Source of the DNA: Pseudomonas taiwanensis DSM 21245
GTDB taxonomy: Bacteria > Pseudomonadota > Gammaproteobacteria > Pseudomonadales > Pseudomonadaceae
NCBI RefSeq assembly: GCF_000425785.1
Contig: NZ_KE384453.1
Coordinates: 1-55,438 of the forward strand
Direction: 5' to 3'
DNA length: 55,438 nucleotides
In this document: positions 33,453-42,859 of the stretch, one piece after another
Numbering within the stretch: position 1 is the first letter of the stretch
Layout of the letters: every line of letters begins with the position of its first letter
Program-made: the position numbers and the translations under genes
Notes under the pieces: generated by a model
Seen by the model: the letters and a program-made list of their open reading frames with translations, nothing else
What the model was told of the DNA's origin: nothing
Database searches by the model: none

Positions 33453-35012
33453 ATGCGTATCAAAGTCCATTGCCAAAACCGCATCGGCATCCTTCGGGAC
33501 ATTCTCAACCTGCTGGTGGAATACGGCATCAACGTGCTGCGCGGGGAGGTGGGGGGTGACCATGGCAACGCCATTTACCTGCACTGTCCCAACCTGATCA
33601 ACCTGCAGTTCCAGGCGCTGAGGCCAAAGTTCGAGTCCATCGCCGGGGTGTTCGGGGTCAAGCGCGTGGGGCTGATGCCCAGCGAGCGCCGGCACATGGA
33701 GCTCAACGCGTTGCTCGGCGCATTGGATTTTCCGGTGCTGTCGATCGACATGGGTGGCAGCATCGTCGCCGCGAACCGCACCGCTGCACAGCTGCTGGGG
33801 GTGCGGGTCGATGAGGTGCCTGGCATGCCATTGACACGCTACGTCGAGGATTTCGACCTGCCGGAGCTGGTGCGAGCCAACAAATCGCGTATCAACGGCA
33901 TGCGCGTCAAGGTCAAGGGCGATGTATTCCTGGCTGACATCGCGCCCTTGCAGTCCGAGCACGATGACAGCGAGGCGCTTGCCGGTGCGGTGCTGACCCT
34001 GCATCGCGCCGACCGTATCGGCGAGCGCATCTACAACGTGCGCAAGCAGGAGTTGCGTGGCTTCGACAGCATCTTCCAGAGTTCACGCTTGATGGCTGCG
34101 GTGGTGCGTGAGGCGCGGCGCATGGCGCCGCTCGATGCGCCCCTGTTGATCGAGGGAGAGACCGGAACCGGCAAGGAGTTGCTGGCCCGTGCCTGCCATC
34201 TGGCCAGCCCGCGTGGCCAAGCGCCGTTGATGGCACTCAATTGTGCCGGCTTGCCGGAGTCCATGGCGGAGACCGAATTGTTCGGCTACGGGCCCGGCGC
34301 TTTCGAGGGCGCGCGGGCCGAGGGCAAGCTTGGGCTGCTGGAGCTGACGGCGGGCGGCACGCTGTTCCTCGACGGGGTAGGGGAAATGAGCCCGCGTCTT
34401 CAAGTGAAACTGCTGCGTTTTCTGCAGGACGGGTGTTTCCGTCGTGTTGGCAGCGATGAAGAGGTGTACCTGGATGTCCGGGTCATCTGTGCAACCCAGG
34501 TGGATTTGTCTGAATTGTGCGCGCGCGGCGAGTTCCGCCAGGACCTCTACCACCGCCTCAACGTGCTGTCGTTGCATATTCCGCCGCTGCGTGAGTGCAT
34601 GGACGGGCTGGAGGGCTTGGTGCAGCATTTTCTCGACCAGGCCAGCCGGCAGATTGGCTGTGCGATGCCGCGTCTGGCGCCAGCGGCGATGGATAAGCTC
34701 GGCCACTATCATTGGCCAGGCAACGTGCGGCAATTGGAGAACGTGCTGTTCCAGGCCGTGTCGTTATGCGAGGGCGGGGTGGTGAAAAGCGAACATATTC
34801 GTTTGCCGGACTATGGCGTGCGCCAACCGTTGGGTGAGTTTTCCCTGGACGGGGACCTTTCGCAGATTGTCGGGCGCTTTGAAAAAGCCGTACTGGAAAG
34901 TTTGATGGCCGAATACCCAAGCAGTCGGGCATTGGGAAAACGACTGGGGGTTTCGCACACGACGATTGCCAATAAGTTGCGTGATTATTCGCTCAACAAG
35001 TCGGGTGAATAG
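33453..35012 (+). CDS. phhR: TyrR-family transcriptional activator PhhR
   Basis: A 519-residue regulator of phenylalanine/tyrosine catabolism. An N-terminal ACT-like domain is at residues 1-75 (MRIKVHCQNRIGILRDILNL) and a PAS domain at about 85-190. The AAA+ domain at about 215-430 has Walker A GETGTGKE at 235-242. A Fis-type HTH is at the end (GKRLGVSHTTIANKLRDY). The sigma-54-contact loop reads GAFEGA (282-287) instead of GAFTGA, and Walker B reads LDGVGE with Gly308 where Glu is usual. Both fit a TyrR-like regulator working with sigma-70. ATG 33453 gives the expected TyrR N terminus. Confidence 0.95.
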   Translation: MRIKVHCQNRIGILRDILNLLVEYGINVLRGEVGGDHGNAIYLHCPNLINLQFQALRPKFESIAGVFGVKRVGLMPSERRHMELNALLGALDFPVLSIDMGGSIVAANRTAAQLLGVRVDEVPGMPLTRYVEDFDLPELVRANKSRINGMRVKVKGDVFLADIAPLQSEHDDSEALAGAVLTLHRADRIGERIYNVRKQELRGFDSIFQSSRLMAAVVREARRMAPLDAPLLIEGETGTGKELLARACHLASPRGQAPLMALNCAGLPESMAETELFGYGPGAFEGARAEGKLGLLELTAGGTLFLDGVGEMSPRLQVKLLRFLQDGCFRRVGSDEEVYLDVRVICATQVDLSELCARGEFRQDLYHRLNVLSLHIPPLRECMDGLEGLVQHFLDQASRQIGCAMPRLAPAAMDKLGHYHWPGNVRQLENVLFQAVSLCEGGVVKSEHIRLPDYGVRQPLGEFSLDGDLSQIVGRFEKAVLESLMAEYPSSRALGKRLGVSHTTIANKLRDYSLNKSGE

Positions 35013-35026
35013 TCAAGAACGCGAAA

Positions 35027-35043
35027 GGGCCCCAGTGGGGCCC
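35027..35043. terminator. GC-rich hairpin between phhR and DUF2790 gene
   Basis: GGGCCCC-AGT-GGGGCCC, a 7-bp perfect stem, 15 bases after phhR and 28 before the convergent gene's stop. CTTTC follows on the minus strand. Probably a bidirectional terminator. Confidence 0.6.
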
Positions 35044-35070
35044 CATTCCAGCTCGCAACGCCAGAGAAAC

Positions 35071-35337
35071 TTAGCCGTTAGAGCAACCGTTACCCATCAC
35101 ACGGTATTCGAGAACGTGCTTCTGGCCCTTGGAGTCCTCGTAGGTCATGCGGGCAGGTACTACTTCGCAGACATTAGGCACTTCGCTCATGGAGATCACG
35201 CGGGCGATGTCGAGGTGCTGCGAGTAACTGTATTGTTCAACCGGAATCTGCTCGGCCTCTTTTGCAACTTCGCCCGCCATCGCTGCGCTGCAAACAACAC
35301 TGCCAAGTACCAATGCCAGTAACGCTTTCATTTTCAT
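35071..35337 (-). CDS. DUF2790 periplasmic protein
   Basis: An 88-residue protein with a signal peptide (MKMKALLALVLGSVVCSAAMA, cleavage after about residue 21) and a mature core YSYSQHLDIARVISMSEVPNVCEVVPARMTYEDSKGQKHVLEYRVMGNGC with two cysteines. This matches the Pseudomonas-specific DUF2790 family, whose members are often induced by metal or stress. Function unknown. It is monocistronic, with a perfect hairpin in its 5' region (35366-35386). Confidence 0.85.
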   Translation of the reverse strand: MKMKALLALVLGSVVCSAAMAGEVAKEAEQIPVEQYSYSQHLDIARVISMSEVPNVCEVVPARMTYEDSKGQKHVLEYRVMGNGCSNG

Positions 35338-35365
35338 TTTACCTTTCTAAGGTCGTGAGGGGGTG

Positions 35366-35386
35366 CGCGGCGCTTTTGGCGCCGCG
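35366..35386. other. Hairpin in the leader of the DUF2790 gene; description of the 35338-35748 gap
   Basis: CGCGGCGC-TTTTG-GCGCCGCG, an 8-bp GC stem 29 bases upstream of the DUF2790 start. The rest of the 411-base gap is unusually T-rich and A-rich (35400-35600) and probably holds the promoters of the DUF2790 gene and acsA. A TTGACA hexamer is present at 35547-35552 but lacks a matching -10. I see no gene in it. Confidence 0.4.
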
Positions 35387-35748
35387 AGTACAGCTAAGTT
35401 TCAACTATCAGTTAGAGGGAGATTAACAGTTGCCTTCGTGGGGGCTGTTACCAGTAGTTAATCGCCTTGCCGTTGTTGGCGAGGTGAAGTTTATGCCCAG
35501 GTAGTGGGGTGAAACAGAGCGTGTTTTGATAAAGTTTTTTTGCCTTTTGACAGAATCTGTAACAATCCCTGGGCAACCTCCTTGGTTTTTTCCTCTGGCA
35601 GGGCCGCCGGGCGCGGGCTAGAGCGTTTGTGAAAAAACCTTCAGGGAAAATCGGGCCCCGCTACTACCAACGTCGAATGGCTTTTGCCGCTCTGGTACAG
35701 TTACAAACGAATCCATACAACAACAACTATTACACCGAGGTAACACAG

Positions 35749-37710
<1,962 letters not shown>

Positions 37711-37768
37711 ATCGTGCAAAGGCCGGCTCGCCGGCGATGGGGCCGCTCTGCGGTCCTTGTGAACAATA

Positions 37769-37800
37769 AAAACCCCGTCCGGGCAACCGGCGGGGTTTTT
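37769..37800. terminator. Rho-independent terminator of acsA
   Basis: AACCCCG (37771-37777) pairs with CGGGGTT (37791-37797), followed by TTTTT on the plus strand and preceded by AAAAA, so it works in both directions. REP-like GCCGGCTCGCCGGCGATGG lies just before it. Confidence 0.88.
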
Positions 37801-37803
37801 GCT

Positions 37804-38190
37804 TTACTCACATCCTGTTACCCGACTTTCATCGGTAACCCTCTTTGTCACCGATTTCGCACAAGGTCGGGGCAAGAAGAAACAGGTTCGTGCGGTTTTG
37901 GTGCATTTGCGTAGGCATTTTTTGCAAGTCGGCACGCTGCACTTGCCGTACTACAAGGCTTTGCCAATAATAGGCCCGGTAATTGCTAGGTCAATAGGTT
38001 CTATTCCTTGCGCTTTTGCATATTTTGCAATGGCTGTCAACATCGCTCGATGCCGTTTCAAGCGCTTCTGTAAGTAGTTGTCGCTTTGAAGAAATATCGG
38101 CTTTCGGGCTGTCGTTAAAATGCCACTCACTCGCTCGTGGTCTGCGACCTTGGTCGAAACCTGCGCGGCTCGCGTTGTACCCATTCGCAT
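37804..38190 (-). other. Unexplained AT-richer reading frame in the acsA-aotJ gap, interrupted by one TAG
   Basis: The 535-base acsA-aotJ gap holds the acsA terminator, this segment and the ArgR site. On the minus strand one frame is open from 38190 to a TAG at 37951-37953 (79 codons), then stays open in frame for 48 more codons to TAA 37804-37806. The first part includes LTAIAKYAKAQGIEPIDL with many A/T-ending codons unlike host genes; the second is Cys/Lys-rich (CSVPTCKKCLRKC). It could be a decayed acquired gene or chance. No family recognised. Confidence 0.25.
38079..38094 (+). promoter_or_regulatory. ArgR half-site upstream of aotJ
   Basis: TGTCGC-TTTGAA-G-A-AA fits the P. aeruginosa ArgR motif TGTCGC-N6-G-N-AA. 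It lies 152 bases before the aotJ start. The same motif occurs twice ahead of aruC. Confidence 0.6.
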
Positions 38191-38245
38191 ATCGGGCAGC
38201 TGTTACCTCCTGCCTCGTATTGCCCCGTACCGATGGAGTTACCTG

Positions 38246-39031
38246 ATGAAGAAGCTTGCACTGCTTGGCGCCCTGGCGCTGTCCGTGTTTTCCCTGGTGT
38301 CGCAGGCCGATGAAAAACCGCTGAAAATCGGTATCGAGGCCGCCTACCCACCCTTCGCCTTCAAGCAACCCGACGGTAGCATCGCCGGTTTCGACTACGA
38401 CATCGGTAACGCCCTGTGCGAGGAAATGAAAGCCAAGTGCACCTGGGTCGAGCAGGAGTTCGACGGCCTGATCCCAGCGCTGAAAGTGCGCAAGATCGAC
38501 GCCATCCTGTCGTCCATGTCGATCACCGAAGACCGCAAGAAGTCGGTGGACTTCACCAAGCGCTACTACCTGACCCCAGCTCGCCTGGTGATGAAGGAAG
38601 GCACCACCGTCAGCGACAGCCTGGATGAGCTCAAAGGCAAGAAAATCGGTGTGCAGCGTGGCTCGATCCACGACCGCTTCGCCAAGGAAGTCCTGGCTCC
38701 GAAGGGCGCCACCGTCGTGCCTTACGGTACCCAGAACGAAATCTACCTGGATGTCGCCGCTGGCCGCCTGGATGGCACCGTCGCCGACGCCACCTTGCTG
38801 GAAGACGGCTTCCTGAAGACCGATGCTGGCAAGGGCTTCGCCTTCGTCGGCCCATCGTTTACCGATGTGAAGTACTTTGGTGATGGCGTCGGCATCGCCG
38901 TGCGCAAGGGCGACAAGGCCAACGCCGATCGGATCAACGCCGCCATCGACGCTATCCGGGCCAATGGCAAATACAAACAAATTGAAGCCAAGTACTTCAA
39001 CTTCGACATCTACGGTCCAGACTCGAAGTAA
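38246..39031 (+). CDS. aotJ: Arginine/ornithine ABC transporter, periplasmic binding protein
   Basis: A 261-residue type 3 solute-binding protein. The signal peptide is MKKLALLGALALSVFSLVSQA (about 1-21), and the mature start DEKPLKIGIEAAYPPFAFKQPDGSIAGFDYDIGNALC is typical of the LAO/HisJ/ArtJ group. Arginine/ornithine specificity is inferred from linkage to argR and the aru genes. ATG 38246 has TGGAG upstream; the longer frame from 38120 is not protein-like. A hairpin attenuator separates it from aotQ. Confidence 0.93.
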   Translation: MKKLALLGALALSVFSLVSQADEKPLKIGIEAAYPPFAFKQPDGSIAGFDYDIGNALCEEMKAKCTWVEQEFDGLIPALKVRKIDAILSSMSITEDRKKSVDFTKRYYLTPARLVMKEGTTVSDSLDELKGKKIGVQRGSIHDRFAKEVLAPKGATVVPYGTQNEIYLDVAAGRLDGTVADATLLEDGFLKTDAGKGFAFVGPSFTDVKYFGDGVGIAVRKGDKANADRINAAIDAIRANGKYKQIEAKYFNFDIYGPDSK

Positions 39032-39052
39032 GACGTCGGGTTTCACCTGTGC

Positions 39053-39094
39053 AATGGTGCAAACAGCAGAGGCTCTGAGGTTTGCACCATTTTT
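39053..39094 (+). terminator. Intra-operon hairpin between aotJ and aotQ
   Basis: AATGGTGCAAAC (39053-39064) pairs perfectly with GTTTGCACCATT (39080-39091), followed by T-rich TTTTATTT. This 12-bp stem is a probable partial terminator or RNA-stabilising hairpin that gives more binding protein than permease. Confidence 0.85.
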
Positions 39095-39119
39095 ATTTCT
39101 CTAGGTCGAGGACCTCATC

Positions 39120-39809
39120 ATGTTGAAAGGCTACGGGGCAGTCATCCTCGACGGGGCGTGGCTGACGCTGCAGCTCGCCCTGTCGTCGATGGCCCTGGCC
39201 ATCGTGCTCGGTCTGATCGGTGTGGCGCTGCGCTTGTCGCCGGTGCGCTGGTTGGCCTGGCTGGGTGACATGTACGCCACGGTGATCCGTGGTATTCCGG
39301 ATCTGGTGCTGATCCTGCTGATCTTCTATGGCGGTCAGGACATCATCAACCGCGTGGCACCGCTGCTTGGCTACGACGATTACATCGATCTGAACCCGCT
39401 GGTCGCCGGTATCGGCACGCTGGGCTTCATTTTCGGGGCGTACCTCTCGGAAACTTTCCGTGGCGCCTTCCTCGGTATTCCCAAGGGCCAGGCCGAAGCC
39501 GGCGTGGCCTATGGCATGAGCAATCGCCAGGTCTTCTTCCGCATCCTGGTGCCGCAGATGATCCGGCTGGCGATTCCCGGTTTCACCAACAACTGGTTGG
39601 TGTTGACCAAGGCGACGGCGCTGATTTCGGTGGTCGGCCTACAAGACATGATGTTCAAGGCCAAGCAGGCTGCCGATGCCACCCGTGAACCTTTCACCTT
39701 CTTCCTGGCGGTGGCGGCGTTGTACCTGGTGATCACCAGTGTCTCGCTGCTGGCCCTGCGGTATCTCGAGAAACGCTACTCGGTAGGCGTCAAGGTGGCT
39801 GAACTATGA
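39120..39809 (+). CDS. aotQ: Arginine/ornithine ABC transporter permease AotQ
   Basis: A 229-residue HisQ/ArtQ-type inner-membrane permease with about five helices and the EAA loop (ETFRGAFLGIPKGQAEAGVAYGMSNRQVFFRILVPQM). Downstream overlap with aotM is ATGA (39806-39809). Preceded by TCGAGGACC as ribosome site. Confidence 0.93.
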   Translation: MLKGYGAVILDGAWLTLQLALSSMALAIVLGLIGVALRLSPVRWLAWLGDMYATVIRGIPDLVLILLIFYGGQDIINRVAPLLGYDDYIDLNPLVAGIGTLGFIFGAYLSETFRGAFLGIPKGQAEAGVAYGMSNRQVFFRILVPQMIRLAIPGFTNNWLVLTKATALISVVGLQDMMFKAKQAADATREPFTFFLAVAALYLVITSVSLLALRYLEKRYSVGVKVAEL

Positions 39810-40504
39810 TCTTCGACTACAACGTGGTCTGGGAGGCGATGCCGCTGTACTTCGGTGGATTGCTGACCACCCTGAAACTGCTGGCGCTGTCGCTGTTGTT
39901 CGGCCTGCTGGCGGCCATCCCGCTGGGCTTGATGCGGGTCTCCAAGCAGCCGTTGGTGAATGTCGTGGCCTGGCTGTACACCTATGTGATCCGCGGCACG
40001 CCGATGCTGGTGCAGCTGTTCCTGATCTACTACGGCCTGGCGCAGTTCGAGGCGGTGCGGGAGAGTATCTTCTGGCCATGGCTGTCGAGCGCGACGTTCT
40101 GTGCGTGCCTGGCCTTTGCCATCAACACCAGCGCCTATACCGCCGAGATCATCGCCGGTAGCCTCAAGGCCACGCCCCATGGCGAGATCGAGGCTGCCAA
40201 GGCGGTGGGCATGTCGCGCATGAAGATGTATCGACGCATCCTGCTGCCCTCGGCCCTGCGCCGTGCGCTGCCGCAGTACAGCAACGAGGTGATCATGATG
40301 CTGCAGACCACCAGTCTTGCCTCCATCGTGACCCTGATCGACATCACCGGTGCCGCGCGCACGGTCAATGCCCAGTACTACCTGCCTTTCGAGGCCTACA
40401 TCACGGCGGGCGTGTTCTACCTGTGCCTGACCTTCATCCTGGTGCGCCTGTTCAAGATGGCCGAACGCCGCTGGCTCGGCTACCTGGCGCCGCGCAAGCA
40501 CTGA
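39806..40504 (+). CDS. aotM: Arginine/ornithine ABC transporter permease AotM
   Basis: A 232-residue HisM/ArtM-type permease. Helices with the EAA motif IIAGSLKATPHGEIEAAKAVGMSRMKMYRRILLPSALRRALP. The start overlaps the aotQ stop by four bases, so translation is coupled. P. aeruginosa has aotO between aotM and aotP; that gene is absent here. Confidence 0.93.
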   Translation: MIFDYNVVWEAMPLYFGGLLTTLKLLALSLLFGLLAAIPLGLMRVSKQPLVNVVAWLYTYVIRGTPMLVQLFLIYYGLAQFEAVRESIFWPWLSSATFCACLAFAINTSAYTAEIIAGSLKATPHGEIEAAKAVGMSRMKMYRRILLPSALRRALPQYSNEVIMMLQTTSLASIVTLIDITGAARTVNAQYYLPFEAYITAGVFYLCLTFILVRLFKMAERRWLGYLAPRKH

Positions 40505-40526
40505 TCGCTCTGTGAGAACCGAAAGC

Positions 40527-41291
40527 ATGTACAAATTAGAAGTCCAAGACCTGCACAAGCGCTACGGCAGCCATGAAGTGCTCAAGGGTGTGTCCCTGGC
40601 GGCCAAGGCAGGCGATGTGATCAGCATCATCGGCTCCAGTGGCTCGGGTAAGTCGACCTTCCTGCGCTGCATCAACCTGCTCGAGCAGCCCCATGCCGGC
40701 AAGATCCTGCTCAACAACGAAGAGCTGAAGATGGTCGCTGGCAAGGATGGCGCGCTGAAGGCTGCCGATCCGCGCCAACTGCAGCGCATGCGTTCGCGGT
40801 TGTCGATGGTGTTCCAGCATTTCAACCTGTGGTCGCACATGACTGCGCTGGAGAACGTCATCGAGGCGCCGGTGCATGTGCTTGGGGTGAGCAAGAAAGA
40901 AGCCCTTGAAAAAGCCGAGCACTACCTGGCCAAGGTGGGTGTTGCCCATCGCAAGGATGCCTTCCCAGGCCATATGTCCGGTGGTGAGCAGCAGCGCGTG
41001 GCGATTGCCCGTGCCTTGGCAATGGAGCCCGAGGTGATGCTGTTCGACGAGCCGACATCGGCGTTGGACCCAGAGCTGGTGGGCGACGTGCTCAAGGTGA
41101 TGCAGGCCTTGGCCCAGGAAGGCCGCACCATGGTGGTGGTGACTCACGAAATGGGCTTCGCCCGCGAGGTGTCCAACCAGCTGGTGTTCCTGCACAAGGG
41201 GCTGGTGGAGGAGACAGGTTGCCCGCGTGAAGTGCTGGCCAACCCGAAATCGGAGCGCCTGCAGCAGTTTCTCTCCGGCAGCCTGAAGTAA
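40527..41291 (+). CDS. aotP: Arginine/ornithine ABC transporter ATPase AotP
   Basis: A 254-residue HisP-type ABC ATPase. Walker A GSSGSGKST, Q-loop VFQHFNLW, signature MSGGEQQRVAIARALA, Walker B VMLFDEPTSALDPE and the H-loop VVTHEMGFARE are all present. ATG 40527 (MYKLEVQDLHKRYG) is preferred over a GTG at 40512. The gap to aotM is 22 bases. Confidence 0.95.
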   Translation: MYKLEVQDLHKRYGSHEVLKGVSLAAKAGDVISIIGSSGSGKSTFLRCINLLEQPHAGKILLNNEELKMVAGKDGALKAADPRQLQRMRSRLSMVFQHFNLWSHMTALENVIEAPVHVLGVSKKEALEKAEHYLAKVGVAHRKDAFPGHMSGGEQQRVAIARALAMEPEVMLFDEPTSALDPELVGDVLKVMQALAQEGRTMVVVTHEMGFAREVSNQLVFLHKGLVEETGCPREVLANPKSERLQQFLSGSLK

Positions 41292-41390
41292 AGGCTGCAC
41301 CTTTGCACCAGAATAGGGCATGCTGCGCGGCAAGCGCAGCCTGACCCGGCGCCACAGACTCGAAGAACCTCAGGTTTCGGACCGTACCCT

Positions 41391-42371
41391 ATGACCACCC
41401 AGCGAATCGGTTTTCTCATCTGGCCCAGCACCAAGCCCCTGACTTTGGCGCTGGCCGAGGACGTGTTGCAGGTGGCGCAGCGGGTGCATCCGGATGTGGT
41501 GTATGAGACGGTCTTCCTGCAGGCGGAGCCGGCCCCGGAGGGCGCCTGGCGCCTTCCTGGCGAGCCTTGGAGCGGTCGACTCGAAGGTTGCCACAAGCTG
41601 TTCCTGCTGGCGGACGAGCCGCCGCAGGCCGTGGGCTCTGCCTTGTCGTCCGCGCTCAAGCAGCTGGCGCGCAGCGGTTGCATGATGGGCGGATTGTCCG
41701 CCGGGGTGTATCCGATGGCCCAGCTTGGGCTGCTCGATGGTTACCGTGCGGCGGTGCACTGGCGTTGGCAGGATGATTTCGCCGAGCGTTTTCCCAAGGT
41801 GATCGCCACCAGCCATCTGTTCGATTGGGATCGCGATCGCCTTACAGCCTGCGGTGGCATGGCGGTGACCGACCTGCTGCTGGCGGTGCTGGCGCGTGAC
41901 CATGGTGCGGAGCTCGCCGGGGCTGTGTCCGAAGAGCTGGTCGTCGAGCGCATCCGCGAGGGTGGTGAGCGCCAGCGTATTCCGTTGCAGAATCGCCTGG
42001 GCTCCAGTCATCCCAAGCTGACTCAGGCGGTGGTGTTGATGGAGGCCAATATCGAGGAGCCGCTGACCACCGACGAGATCGCCCAGCATGTGTGCGTTTC
42101 GCGCCGGCAGTTGGAGCGGATCTTCAAGCAGTATCTCAACCGGGTACCTAGCCAGTATTACCTGGAGCTGCGCCTGAACAAGGCGCGGCAGATGCTGATG
42201 CAGACCAGCAAGTCGATCATCCAGATCGGCCTGTCCTGCGGGTTCTCGTCGGGCCCGCATTTCTCCAGCGCCTATCGAAATTTCTTTGGTGCCACTCCGC
42301 GCGAAGACCGCAATCAGCGGCGTAGCAGCAGCCCGTTCGAGCTGAGTTCGGCGCCTGCCGAAAAAGGCTGA
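41391..42371 (+). CDS. argR: Arginine regulator ArgR (AraC family with GATase1-like domain)
   Basis: A 326-residue protein. The N-terminal class I glutamine-amidotransferase-like ligand domain (about 5-190; no catalytic Cys-His-Glu set is evident) is followed by an AraC DNA-binding domain: LTTDEIAQHVCVSRRQLERIFKQYL and IIQIGLSCGFSSGPHFSSAYRNFFGATP. This is the pseudomonad ArgR, which activates arginine uptake and AST genes in response to arginine and is unrelated to E. coli ArgR. Its position after aotP matches the aot-argR operon of P. aeruginosa. A weak hairpin (41322-41340) lies in the 99-base leader. Confidence 0.93.
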   Translation: MTTQRIGFLIWPSTKPLTLALAEDVLQVAQRVHPDVVYETVFLQAEPAPEGAWRLPGEPWSGRLEGCHKLFLLADEPPQAVGSALSSALKQLARSGCMMGGLSAGVYPMAQLGLLDGYRAAVHWRWQDDFAERFPKVIATSHLFDWDRDRLTACGGMAVTDLLLAVLARDHGAELAGAVSEELVVERIREGGERQRIPLQNRLGSSHPKLTQAVVLMEANIEEPLTTDEIAQHVCVSRRQLERIFKQYLNRVPSQYYLELRLNKARQMLMQTSKSIIQIGLSCGFSSGPHFSSAYRNFFGATPREDRNQRRSSSPFELSSAPAEKG

Positions 42372-42414
42372 ATTTTTCTGGGGTGGGGCGCATGCCTTGG
42401 GTTTGAGGGGGCGT

Positions 42415-42640
42415 GAATCGAGCGTCGCCCGCGCGGCGCATCGCGAGCAAGGCTCGCTCCTACGCTTGTTTCGGGCCCATCATGCCTGTGGGATTTGCGC
42501 GCAACCGCTTGGGTGCACGGCGCGATATTGGATTGTACAAACAAGGCGGTCGCGCGCGTCTGGCACAGACATAATTGGCCGGAAACAAGTGTAGGAGCGA
42601 GCCTTGCTCGCGATGCGCCGCGCGGGCGGCGCTCGATTTC
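42415..42640. repeat. Long imperfect palindrome between argR and aruC
   Basis: The left arm (42415 to about 42525) and the right arm (about 42530 to 42640) are reverse complements along almost their full length. The outer 60 bases are nearly identical, for example GCGAGCAAGGCTCGCTCCTA on the left versus TAGGAGCGAGCCTTGCTCGC on the right, and the inner 40 more divergent. Outer sequence resembles the P. putida REP-type TGTAGGAGCGAG...GCTCGC. It is likely an inverted pair of REP/MITE-like units. The remaining gap (42641-42859) holds the ArgR sites and aruC promoter. Confidence 0.85.
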
Positions 42641-42713
42641 GGCCGCACTGCAAAAACCAACCCCGTTCACCCAGCCCATCTCTACCGTTACACTGCGCGA
42701 TTGCGACAGTGTT

Positions 42714-42729
42714 TGTCGCATTGCCGAAA
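42714..42729 (+). promoter_or_regulatory. ArgR half-site 1 upstream of aruC
   Basis: TGTCGC-ATTGCC-G-A-AA, 146 bases before the aruC start. An inverted copy of the core (GCGACA) lies just upstream at 42703-42708. Confidence 0.6.
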
Positions 42730-42764
42730 ACCTTGCTGAAACAAGGTTTAGCGCTGTAACAAGT

Positions 42765-42780
42765 TGTCGCTTGGCCGCAA
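42765..42780 (+). promoter_or_regulatory. ArgR half-site 2 upstream of aruC
   Basis: TGTCGC-TTGGCC-G-C-AA, 95 bases before the aruC start and 51 bases after half-site 1. The position fits an activator site ahead of the aru operon promoter. Confidence 0.6.
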
Positions 42781-42859
42781 GGACAGGCGCGGATCAGTCC
42801 TTACAATCCCCCCCATCGCTCGCCACTTCCAGGCCAGCGTTCCTCTTCAGGAGACTCAG

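Noticed and set aside
42397..42660. Two mirrored 65-66 codon frames on opposite strands with near-identical peptides
   Set aside because: Their similarity comes from the long inverted repeat, not from coding selection.
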